64,000 bases of DNA from Heliopora coerulea (lineage: Eukaryota > Cnidaria > Anthozoa > Scleralcyonacea > Helioporidae). Positions 9,751 through 18,344 of this stretch are shown one piece after another. Below the pieces are notes generated by a model that did not search any database, had not been told where the DNA came from, and saw only the letters and a program-made list of their open reading frames with translations. How positions within the stretch are numbered: the stretch's first letter is position 1; every line of letters begins with the position of its first letter. Both the position numbers and the translations under genes were made by a program. The stretch covers positions 5,041,501 through 5,105,500 of the forward strand of contig JASJOG010000002.1 in the NCBI GenBank assembly GCA_030142905.1, read 5' to 3'.

Positions 9751-9984
9751 ATGGGAGAAATGAATAGAAAAGAAGTTATGAATGAATTATATGATTCTAC
9801 AATAATTACATTGGGTGCTGTTGGAGTTGGAATGATATCAAGAAAAGTAATTAGTGATGGTTTATCAACTCCATCTAGTTTAGTTCCTACTTTAAAACTC
9901 GCAGCAGCTGTGGGTTTATCATCGCTTGCAGTTAAATATGCTCAAGACAAAAAGTGGATTCCTTCTGATCCTTTCAAATCTTAG
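9751..9984 (+). CDS. Small two-helix membrane protein
   Basis: 77 residues. Two hydrophobic segments are visible: TIITLGAVGVGMIS and LVPTLKLAAAVGLSSLAVKYA, followed by a polar tail ending WIPSDPFKS. ATG directly follows TATATAAATAA. It looks like one of the recurring small membrane proteins of cnidarian Polintons, but I cannot assign a role. It may be a membrane-modifying or holin-like protein, which is speculative. Confidence 0.6.
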   Translation: MGEMNRKEVMNELYDSTIITLGAVGVGMISRKVISDGLSTPSSLVPTLKLAAAVGLSSLAVKYAQDKKWIPSDPFKS

Positions 9985-10017
9985 ACAGAAGGGAAAAATA
10001 AAAAAAAAGAAAAATAA

Positions 10018-10440
10018 ATGGAAACAGTAGTTGGAGGATTATTTAATGCGATTGCGTTTGCGGGTGCTGGATTTTTATTTTCAAAATTAAATCATTCTGG
10101 ATATGAAAAAGAGATAAAAAGACATAATGAAGCAATGGAAAAACTGAGCGAAGCAAAGGAAAAATGGTATGAGGAGCAAGTAAAAAGAAAAGAAGAAATT
10201 GAAAAATTAAGACAACAATTATCTGATGCAAATGCTGATATAAATGAGACAAACATGTCTTTGAAAAATCTTGCTGAAATTAATAATCGTTTAAAATCTC
10301 TTGAAAATGAAGAAAATGAAGAAAATGAGCCAAAATTAAAGGATTATTATGAACCTTCTGATGAAATGAAAGAATATCAAAATGTTACATTTTTTATAGT
10401 TAGACTTTCAGGAGGTTATGTAGCTTATAAATTTATTTAA
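10018..10440 (+). CDS. Membrane-anchored coiled-coil protein
   Basis: 140 residues. An N-terminal hydrophobic segment (VGGLFNAIAFAGAGFLF) is followed by a long charged coiled coil (about residues 28-95, heptads with KEIKRHNEAMEKLSEAKEKW) and a C-terminal hydrophobic stretch (VTFFIVRLSGGYVAYKFI). I recall this architecture in many cnidarian Polinton-like elements. It is probably a virion or assembly protein of unknown function. Start follows AAAATAA directly; the preceding gene ends 33 bp upstream. Confidence 0.65.
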   Translation: METVVGGLFNAIAFAGAGFLFSKLNHSGYEKEIKRHNEAMEKLSEAKEKWYEEQVKRKEEIEKLRQQLSDANADINETNMSLKNLAEINNRLKSLENEENEENEPKLKDYYEPSDEMKEYQNVTFFIVRLSGGYVAYKFI

Positions 10441-10475
10441 AAATTTTTCTTTAAATAAAAGAATTATATGAATAA

Positions 10476-10829
10476 ATGAATTGTGAAACGAATGATCAAC
10501 AAAAAACATTTAAACAATTGTGGAATATTGCAAGAGAAAGAAAAATAAAATATTATAAAAGATGCACAAAAAATCAACTTGAAGAAATTTTGGGATTTGA
10601 AATTAGCAAACCAAATGAAAAGTATGAGAAATATTGTAGAGAAAAAATGAAAAATCCAATCCCAGTAATAGTTATAAACAGTGAAACAGGTGAAATCTTA
10701 AATTTTAAAAGTCTTAGATCTACTGCAAAAAATTTTAATATGAATGCAGAAAGTATTAAACATAGAATAAAAAGAAAAAAAGATTTGGAAATTAATGGAC
10801 AAACATTTTTGGTTTTTTATAATAATTAA
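10476..10829 (+). CDS. Small DNA-binding protein: SAP-like plus NUMOD1-like domains
   Basis: 117 residues. Residues 10-42 (FKQLWNIARERKIKYYKRCTKNQLEEILGF) fit a SAP/Rho-N-like helix-turn-helix. Residues 62-101 (VIVINSETGEILNFKSLRST through SIKHRIKRKK) resemble the NUMOD1 helix-turn-helix found beside homing endonucleases. No nuclease domain is present, so it is likely a sequence-binding regulator or replication accessory factor. ATG follows TATGAATAA directly. Confidence 0.55.
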   Translation: MNCETNDQQKTFKQLWNIARERKIKYYKRCTKNQLEEILGFEISKPNEKYEKYCREKMKNPIPVIVINSETGEILNFKSLRSTAKNFNMNAESIKHRIKRKKDLEINGQTFLVFYNN

Positions 10830-10889
10830 AAAATTGATTTTTTTTAAACTTTTTTGTTTAAAGGAAAATTATTATATAATAAAAAAACA

Positions 10890-11234
10890 ATGAACACAAA
10901 CGACCAAGTTAACTCTGAAGGATTTATTGAAAAATTTATTTATTATAATAGTGAAATTTATGATGAAGAACAGTTATATTATATTTTTGCTGATGCAATT
11001 GGTGAAATTTCAGGTGATGGAGAATTGCTTCCACATCATGAATTTTCTATAAATTATGAAAAATTTTGTATTTTTAACGATTTTGATGTTGATTTTGAAA
11101 CAAATGAACAAACTTATACAAATTATAAAATTATTTTGACACAAACAACCAACGGACCCGATGGGTTCGGTGAAATACCATCAAAAAAATTCTCTTCATC
11201 ATTTAATATTTTTGTTTTTACTAAGATTAAGTAA
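10890..11234 (+). CDS. Small acidic protein, unknown function
   Basis: About 114 residues from the ATG at 10890, preferred over the in-frame ATG at 10854 because a TATATAATAA block lies just upstream, matching the promoter pattern of the element. It is acidic and aromatic (YYNSEIYDEEQLYYIFADAI; FNDFDVDFETNE). There is no membrane segment or metal-binding motif. I do not recognise it. Confidence 0.45.
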   Translation: MNTNDQVNSEGFIEKFIYYNSEIYDEEQLYYIFADAIGEISGDGELLPHHEFSINYEKFCIFNDFDVDFETNEQTYTNYKIILTQTTNGPDGFGEIPSKKFSSSFNIFVFTKIK

Positions 11235-11336
11235 TTATTCATAATTTTTTTCAATATAGTCACGTGACCAATCATTAAAAAAATTGTTTTTTTAAATTTT
11301 TTGACTTTAAAAAAAATATATATATATAAATAAAGA
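11235..11336 (+). promoter_or_regulatory. Upstream region of the polymerase gene
   Basis: An A/T-rich gap ending in an (AT)n run and TATAAATAAAGA next to the ATG at 11337. It also holds CACGTGACC near 11260, an E-box-like palindrome. The TATA block fits the motif shared by the other genes of the element. Confidence 0.45.
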
Positions 11337-13267
11337 ATGAATACAACGAGAAATTTATTGGATGAAGATGTTCCAAATATTAATACTCCTTTATTAAAAC
11401 CAAAAAAATATTTTTCAAAAATTAAAAGTTTGGTTGAAAGCTCAAAGGAGAAAGTAAATGATGTATTTAATAATACTAAAGAAAAAGTACTTAATTTATT
11501 TGATAAATATAATCCTTTAAATAACAAAGGAACAGAAAAAATAACAAATTGGTATAATCATCTGAAAGATAATGTTTTAGATATATTTAACAAAATACAA
11601 GGTAAAATTCCAACTCCACCTGAGTTAAAATTTAAATTGGATAAAGAAGCTCTTAAAGTAACAAAAAGATATGAATTGGATTTACCAAAAGTAGGATTAT
11701 CTTTATATGATCCTTTGAGTCTCTTGAAAAAAATAAAACCATTGGTAATTAAAAAATTCAAAAAATATCCAAGCACAAGAAATTTTTGATGGAAGTAATT
11801 TTGATGAAATATATGAAAAAATGGCACAAAAAGTTATTTTAAGTTTTGAAGAATTTTTAAAAAATTCAAGTTTGTGGAAATTTCACAAAGGTTTAAAATT
11901 AATTCTTAATATTAATGAAATTAAAAGATTACTTGCATCATCTTATATTCCTACTCCAAAATTTTTACAAAATAAAAAAGCAATTATCAATCCACAAAAT
12001 GGGGATCAAAAATGTTTATTGTGGTGTGTTGTAATAAGTGAAATTTTGAAAACCACTCCTAATTTAAAAGATCCTGGAAGAATTACAAAAATTCTAAAAA
12101 AGAAAGCTGAAAGTTTTAATGTTAAAAATATTAATTTTCCATGTGGATTTTCAGATATTGATAAATTTGAAAAAAATAATAACATTTCAATTAATTTATT
12201 TGGATACAACGAAGAAAAAAGGTTTGGTAATAAAAATCATGAAATTTTTCCTTTGAGAGTAAGTAAATTAAACTCACCCAATCTTAACAATCATGTAAAT
12301 ATATTGTTAATAACTAATGAAAATGGGGATAAACATTATTGTTTAATTAAAAATATGAGTAGATTATTTTCAAACCAAGTCAATAAAAGTAAAGAAAAAA
12401 TACTTGTTTGTAATTATTGTTTACAAAATTTTAGAACTGAAGAAACTCTTAGAAATCCTTTGGAATATTGCTCGAAATACGAATGTGGAAAAACTGTTTA
12501 TCCAAATAAAGGAGAACAATTAAAGTTTAAAAATTATGAAAGAATGCATGATATTCCATTTGTAATTTATACAGATTTTGAATGTAATTTAAAATATGTA
12601 GATGAAAATATTGGTGAACTGTCAGGTGACCGTGCTCCGCGTACAAAACAATTTCAAAAACATGAACCATCTGGATATTGTTATTTGATAAAATGTTTTG
12701 ATGATAATTTATTTAGACCAAAATTAGTAAAATACTCAATAGGTGACGCTAAAGATTCAAATGATTCAGTTTCGTTAAAATTTGTAAAAAGTTTAGAAAA
12801 TGATATTAAAGAAATACATGAAAAATTTAAATTTCCAAAAAAAATAATATTAAGAAAAGAGGATAAAATAGATTTTGAAAAAGCTGAAAATTGTTATGCT
12901 TGTGGTATTAAATTTGGAATTCTTGAATTAAAAACTGAATCAAAAACTGAAGAATTTGAAAAAATGAATGAATTATATATGAATGATGAAATTACTGCAG
13001 AAGAATTTAAAATATATTTTGACAATGAAAAAAACGTAGAAAAAATAGAAAATATGTCTAAGCATGTGAAAATCGATAAAGTTAAAGATCATTGTCATTA
13101 TACTGGAAAATATAGAGGAGCTGCTTGCATTAGTTGTAATTCAAAAATGAAAAATCAAAAATTTATCCCAGTTATATTTCATAATTTACAAAATTATGAT
13201 AGTCATTTGTTTATTAAAAATCTTGGTGTTTCAGAGGGTGAAATTAATTGTATACCCAACACCGAAG

Positions 13268-13281
13268 AAAAATATATTTCA
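13268..13281. repeat. Target-site duplication of the Penelope-like insert, left copy
   Basis: AAAAATATATTTCA at 13268-13281 recurs at 14670-14683 on the other side of the palindromic insert. The 14-bp length fits the variable duplications made by Penelope-like elements. Confidence 0.9.
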
Positions 13282-13509
13282 GGAAGTTGATCGTCCAGGT
13301 TAGTGTAGTCTTGAGAAAGACTGTTGGTTGAAGTGACTGACGTTTCGACAGCCTTAGCGGCGGTCATCTTCAGAGTCAAAAGGAGAGTAAAGGTCAGGTT
13401 CGCCTGTATTTGTATCTGGCTCGTCCGTGATAAGTGGGCGGTCGTATTAGTCATGGAGGTGTGATATTTGGCGAGAAGCAATGGGTGTGGTTGTGTAGGC
13501 GTTAATTAT

Positions 13510-14036
13510 CAGTTTGTCGAAGTGTAAGTCTATTGGCTGCTCGCACGTTTGACTTTGTGAATTAGTCGTTTGTAAGGTCCCGGTAATTGTTGTGATCGGT
13601 TTAATGGATTTTGTTCTAAGTTCGTATACCAGCTTTCTAGTGTGAGTCGCTGTTTGTAGTTGGTGCTGTACGTAATGCATTTTGCCGAATCCCAGTCAAT
13701 GTTGTGTTTGGTTTGTCGGTGGTGTTCGGCAATGTGGTTGGTTTTGTCTCCGTTTTTTGTCGCTCGTTTGTGTTCTGTTAGTCGTATATTTAAGTTTCTG
13801 CTAGTCTCACCTATATAAGTGGCTTGGCAGTCGGAGCAATTAATTTTGTAAATTGCACCTTGTCTTTCGTGCGGTTGTTCTCTGTCCTTAACGTTAGTCA
13901 GTACATGTCGTAAAGTTGTGAAGGGTTTGTGCGCTACTCGTATGTTGTATGGTCGTAAGATACGCGAGATAATCTCAGACGTACCTTTTATGTAGGGTAT
14001 CGTTGCTGTAGTTGTTGTCGGACTGTTGTTTTTGTT
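13510..14036 (-). pseudogene. GIY-YIG endonuclease domain, left arm of the Penelope-like pair
   Basis: Minus-strand frame, without ATG, running from the loop through a linker (RILRPYNIRVAHKPF, TLRHVLTNVKDREQ) into the nuclease: GAIYKINCSDCQATYIGETS and then RNLNIRLTEHK. GIY and YIG equivalents are AIY and YIG; the C-x2-C just before YIG is typical of Penelope-like endonucleases. The reverse transcriptase is missing, so this is a 5'-truncated copy. Confidence 0.85.
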
Positions 14037-14037
14037 G

Positions 14038-14379
14038 CACGAAAGACAAGGTGCAATTTACAAAATTAATTGCTCCGACTGCCAAGCCACTTATATAGGT
14101 GAGACTAGCAGAAACTTAAATATACGACTAACAGAACACAAACGAGCGACAAAAAACGGAGACAAAACCAACCACATTGCCGAACACCACCGACAAACCA
14201 AACACAACATTGACTGGGATTCGGCAAAATGCATTACGTACAGCACCAACTACAAACAGCGACTCACACTAGAAAGCTGGTATACGAACTTAGAACAAAA
14301 TCCATTAAACCGATCACAACAATTACCGGGACCTTACAAACGACTAATTCACAAAGTCAAACGTGCGAGCAGCCAATAG
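14038..14379 (+). pseudogene. GIY-YIG endonuclease domain, right arm of the Penelope-like pair
   Basis: Plus-strand frame with the same protein as the left arm: GAIYKINC, YIGETSRNLNIRLTEHKRAT, conserved His in NHIAEHHRQTKHNI, and E in LTLESWYTN. Only the nuclease and 3' part remain (about 115 residues). The ATG at 14026 lies at the junction with the loop and is accidental. In intact elements this domain nicks the target for reverse transcription. Confidence 0.88.
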
Positions 14380-14669
14380 ACTTACACTTCGACAAACTGA
14401 TAATTAACGCCTACACAACCACACCCATTGCTTCTCGCCAAATATCACACCTCCATGACTAATACGACCGCCCACTTATCACGGACGAGCCAGATACAAA
14501 TACAGGCGAACCTGACCTTTACTCTCCTTTTGACTCTGAAGATGACCGCCGCTAAGGCTGTCGAAATGTCAGTCACTTCAACCAACAGTCTTTCTCAAGA
14601 CTACACTAACCTGGACGATCAACTTCCTCAAACATGTCACGATTCTCCCAGGTTCAAACCATTTACTTT

Positions 14670-14683
14670 AAAAATATATTTCA
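14670..14683. repeat. Target-site duplication of the Penelope-like insert, right copy
   Basis: AAAAATATATTTCA, identical to 13268-13281. The polymerase reading frame resumes directly after it. Confidence 0.9.
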
Positions 14684-16704
14684 TTTACAAAAGATATTAT
14701 TGTTGATAAGTTTGAATCTGAAAAAATAATTTCAGAAAAACAACTCCAAAGTAAATGTAGAGATAATATTATTGAGTGTGAAGAATTACCATCAACCAGT
14801 GAAAACCCAAAGTATAAAATTAAAGAATTGATTAATATAAAAAGACAAATTAGATTTATTGATAGTTTTAAATTTATGCAAAGTAGTTTAGCAAATTTAG
14901 TTAAAAATTTAGATAAAAATGAATTAAATATATTGAAAATATTTTGTGGTGACGAGGAAAAAAAGAGAATTACTAACCAGAAAAGGTGTTTTTCCATATG
15001 ATTGGTTTGATAATATTGAAAAATTAAAAGAAGAAAAACTACCTGATATTAAAGAATTTTATTCAAAATTAAATGATGAAAATATAAGTGAAGAAGATTA
15101 TTCGCACGCTCAAAATGTTTGGGAAAAATTTAGAATTAAAAATATGAAAAAATATCATGATTTATATTTGAAAACCGATGTAATTTTATTAGCTGATGTC
15201 TTTGAAAATTTTAGAAAAGTTTGCAAAGCAAATTATAAATTAGACCCAGCTTGGTATTTTACTTCACCGGGTTTAGCGTGGGATGCAATGTTAAAAATGA
15301 CAAAAATTGAATTGGAATTATTATCTGATCCTCAAATGTATCTTATGGTTGAAAATGGAATTAGAGGTGGTATTTCTATGATTACAAAAAGACACGCAAA
15401 AGCAAATAATAAATATATGGAAGGAAAATACGAGAAAAATAAAGACAGTTTATTCTTACCTTATCTAGATGCGAATAATCTTTATGGATGGGCAATGAGC
15501 GAAAAATTACCCGTTAGAAATTTCAAATGGATGACCGAAAAAGAATTAAAAAATTGGAAAAACATTTCTTGTATATTAGATGTTGATTTAGAATATTCTA
15601 AAGATTTACATGATCTTCATAATGAATATCCGTTAGCACCAGAAAGAATAAAAATTAATCAAGTAGAAAAATTAATTCCAAATTTGAATAATAAAGAAAA
15701 ATATGTTTTACATTGTGAAAACTTAAAATTATATGAAAAATTAGGATTAAAAATTACTCGAATTCACAAGGGTGTTAAATTTTATGAAGAAAATTTCATG
15801 AAAAAATATATTGATTTAAATACAAATTTGAGAACAAATGCGAAAAAATGATTTCGAAAAAGACTTTTTCAAATTAATGAATAATTCTGTATTTGGAAAA
15901 ACTATGGAAAATGTAAGAAACAGGGTTGATATACAATTGGTAAATAGAGAAGAAAAAGCATTAAAATTATTTTCAAAAAGTAATTTTGCTAAAAGAACAA
16001 TATTTTCTGAAAATCTAATTGCGGTTCATATGCATAAGAGCAAAATTAAACTAGATAAACCAATATATTTAGGAATGAGTATATTAGATTTATCAAAGAC
16101 TTTAATGCATGATTTTCACTATAATTATATTAAGAAAAAATACAATGAAAATGCGAAATTGTTATTTACAGATACTGATAGTTTAATGTATGAAATTAAA
16201 ACTGAAGATTTTTATAAAGATATTTCTCCAGATGTTGAAAAAATGTTTGATACAAGTAATTACCCAAAAGAACATAAAAGTGGAATAAAAACAGGTCTAA
16301 ACAAAAAAGTAATCGGTATGATGAAAGATGAATGTGGTGGTAAACAAATAGAAGAATTTGTTGGTTTACGAGCAAAATTATATTCTTACAAAATGTTTGG
16401 AAGTGAAAAGTCAACTAAAAAATGTAAAGGTGTTAAGAAAAATGTTATTGAAAAAAATATATCATTTCAGAATTATAAAGATTGCTTATTTACTGAAGAA
16501 GAACAAATTAGAAAAATGAATTTAATAAGACATCGAAATCATGAATTGTATACTGAAAGTGTTGAAAAAATTGCATTATCATCTAAAGATGATAAACGAA
16601 TAATACTTGGAAATAAAATTGAAACACTTGCATATGGTCATTACATGAATGAAATGATAGACACTTATGAAAATATAATTGGTTTTAAACCATAAAATAA
16701 TTCC

Positions 16705-17415
16705 AACGATTTTGATAAATTTTGAAATTATGAATTTGACTAATTTCGAAAATTCAACATAATTGACCAATTTCGAAAATGTGATGAATTTACCCAATTT
16801 CGAAAATGTAAAGAATTTATCCAATTTCGAAAATGTGATGAATTTGACCAATTTCGAAAATGTGATGAATTTACCCAATTTCGAAAATGTGATGAATTTA
16901 CCCAATTTCGAAAATGTGATGAATTTACCCAATTTCGAAAATGTGATGAATTTGACCAATTTCGAAAATGTGATGAATTTGACCAATTTCGAAAATGTGA
17001 TGAATTTGACCAATTTCGAAAATGTGATGAATTTACCCAATTTCGAAAATGTAAAGAATTTACCCAATTTCGAAAATGTGATGAATTTGACCAATTTCGA
17101 AAATGTGATGAATTTGACCAATTTCGAAAATGTGATGAATTTACCCAATTTCGAAAATGTAAATAATTTAGGTAAATTTGAGAATCCGGTTTGAACCAGA
17201 CTTGGGAATGATTGACAGGTGTGACAAGTGATGACGTCATTTTGAAAATGTGACGTCATTTTGAAAATGTGACGTCATTTTGAAAATGAGGAAAATTTGA
17301 TCAAATCTCAAAATGCGCTAGATGAGGAAAATTTGATCAAATCTCAAAATGCGCTAGATGAGGAAAATTTGACCAAATCTCAAAATGCGCTAGAATCCGG
17401 ATATTATAGACTACT
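16705..17415 (-). repeat. Right terminal inverted repeat of the Polinton (about 710 bp, expanded)
   Basis: Inverse complement of the left TIR but twice as long. It holds about 15 units of a 27-bp tandem repeat (core CCAATTTCGAAAATGTGATG, alternating with a variant reading ACCCAATTTCG), against about five on the left. It also has three TGACGTCATTTTGAAAATG units against one, and three outer AAATTTGATCAAATCTC-type units against two. Both strands of the 27-bp array happen to be open in several frames, giving spurious ORFs. Confidence 0.93.
17222..17290. promoter_or_regulatory. Three tandem CRE-type palindromes in the right TIR
   Basis: TGACGTCA occurs three times in direct tandem, each followed by TTTTGAAAATG. 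The left TIR has one. TGACGTCA is the consensus CREB/ATF site in animals. Whether host factors bind here is an inference. Confidence 0.5.
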
Positions 17416-17421
17416 GTAATT
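17416..17421. repeat. Target-site duplication, right copy (GTAATT)
   Basis: Second copy of GTAATT, directly after the ACT-3' end of the Polinton. Confidence 0.95.
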
Positions 17422-18010
17422 GTTTGAGCGTTCACATGCCCATGTAACTGCCAGGGCTTCATTTTCTATTTGCGAATATTTTGGCTCTGTGGCGGTCATC
17501 GGTCTGGACATGAAAGAGCCCGGTTTCCAAGAGTCTGGCTCTTCTTGTTGTAGAAGGACTGCTCCAAGGCTGTACGAGGATGCGTCTGCGGCAATTTTGG
17601 TCTCTATCGGGATCATATAATGCTAAGACAGGTGCCGATATCAATGCAACCTTGACTTGTTCGAAAGCTTGTTGCTGTTGAATTTCCCACCCCCATTTAT
17701 TGTTCTTTACTAATAGTTCTCGAATTGGTTTTGTGATTTTGGCTAGATTTAATGTAAATTTGCTAAACTGATTTACCATTCCTAGAAAGGATCGAACTTC
17801 TCGCAGATTGGTTGGGTGTGGCATATCGACGATTGCTTGTAGTTTTTATGGGTCTGATTTGACTCCATCAGATCCCACGATCTGGCCTAGAAATTTTACT
17901 TTAGAAACGCTGAAGACGCACTTCTGCGCACTGAGTGTTACGTTGGCGTTGCTAAGTCGATGTAGTACTGCTTCCAATCTTTCGCCGTGTTCTTCCTGCG
18001 ATCTTACGTA
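17416..18010 (-). pseudogene. Ty3/gypsy pol, 5' part: RT end and RNase H start (broken)
   Basis: Minus-strand reading from 18010 gives the end of the reverse transcriptase thumb/connection (VKFLGQIVGSDGVK, then PTNLREVRSFLGMVNQF). It goes on to the start of RNase H (AADASSYSLGAVLLQ near 17590; EALAVTWACER near 17430). Frame breaks occur near 17600 and 17850. The homology stops abruptly at about 18010, where gag, protease and most of RT are missing, so the copy is 5'-truncated. It resumes at 1792, showing the Polinton split it. Confidence 0.9.
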
Positions 18011-18340
18011 ATTGAAAAAGAAGATACACTATTGCAGGTGGTCAAATCAGGATAACCGGTTTATGAAACAAATTTTTAAACTGATACTTCAATAGGAATC
18101 TAGTGTATTACTGGTACACAAATATGTACCATGCCACGTGTCAAACGAATTCTTAATGCCTCGTATCTCCAAATCATATTTAACATTGAGAAGGGCATCA
18201 TGGCCAACTTCAGTAATATTTATTTCTGCATATAATAATTGTTAGTACAGTACAGTGTAATAATAATGAAGCTGAGCATGCACAGCCAAGTACAAATGTG
18301 AAATTTGTTGCACCCAAATCACAAAAGTAATGTAAAAATC
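18011..18340. other. Intergenic DNA after the truncated gypsy
   Basis: No gene or repeat I can name. A/T-rich, with no long open frame on either strand. Confidence 0.5.
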
Positions 18341-18344
18341 AAAC

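Larger units (their letters stand above)
13282..14669. mobile_element. Palindromic pair of 5'-truncated Penelope-like elements (GIY-YIG ends)
   Basis: Arms 13282-13873 and 14037-14627 are near-identical inverse complements, about 590 bp each, separated by a 163-bp loop. Each arm encodes the C-terminal GIY-YIG endonuclease of a Penelope-like element plus its 3' UTR. The left arm reads on the minus strand and is longer at its 5' end, since the loop encodes more of the linker before the nuclease. Between the right arm and the second target duplication lie 42 extra bases. A head-to-head pair within one target duplication shows it was inserted as a unit, a configuration known for Penelope-like retrotransposition. 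It disrupts the Polinton polymerase. Confidence 0.9.
11337..16695 (+). pseudogene. Polinton protein-primed family B DNA polymerase, broken by insertion and three frame breaks
   Basis: The reading frame starts at 11337 (150 residues) and shifts in an A run near 11760. It then continues from before 11821 to 13281, where a Penelope-like palindrome interrupts it. It resumes at about 14684, shifts in an A run at 14958-14966, shifts again at 15841-15847, and ends at 16695. Total coding length is about 1,300 codons, normal for a Polinton polymerase. Visible parts include an N-terminal region with DQKCLLWC...HVNILL...HYCLIK (possibly a papain-fold/OTU-like domain), a C-x2-C zinc element near 12410, and the exonuclease motifs YTDFE (12568), NLQNYDSH (13186) and YLKTD (15165). 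The polymerase motifs are DANNLYGWAM (15467), NNSVFGKTMEN (15880) and FTDTDSL (16165), plus KLYSY (16376). All catalytic aspartates are retained. The gene would replicate the element by protein priming; this copy cannot. Confidence 0.95.
1793..17415. mobile_element. Polinton/Maverick-type element, 15.6 kb, with TIRs and TSD
   Basis: The element starts AGTAGTCTATAATATCCGG and ends with its inverse complement, inside long inverted repeats, and is flanked by the 6-bp duplication GTAATT. It encodes the two diagnostic Polinton genes: a retroviral-type integrase with a C-terminal chromodomain (3744-4868, minus) and a protein-primed family B polymerase (11337-16695, plus, broken). Other genes look structural: a conserved protein with a C-terminal membrane segment, a beta-rich minor-capsid-like protein, a tail-fibre-like protein and several small membrane proteins. 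I see no A32-type packaging ATPase (no Walker A GKS/GKT in any frame I read) and no Ulp1-type maturation protease. It is inserted in the RNase H region of a gypsy element and carries a Penelope-like insert of its own. Confidence 0.95.

Noticed and set aside
2125..11340. Direct kinship with poxviruses from the TAAATG-like starts
   Set aside because: The motif is simple A/T sequence; none of the proteins shows a poxvirus-specific family. Kept only as a promoter analogy.
13203..14706. Open frames 13203-13481, 13447-13680, 14229-14462 and 14428-14706 as separate genes
   Set aside because: They are alternate-frame readings of the palindromic Penelope-like arms, mirrored on the two strands.
16763..17194. 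CRISPR-like array
   Set aside because: Units are contiguous 27-bp tandem repeats without unique spacers, inside a terminal inverted repeat of a eukaryotic element.
16740..17259. Long open frames on both strands with repeated NFENVMNL or SHFRNWVNS units
   Set aside because: They lie in the 27-bp tandem array of the Polinton TIR. A period divisible by three without stop codons keeps several frames open; the left TIR shows the same artefact at 1861-2109.
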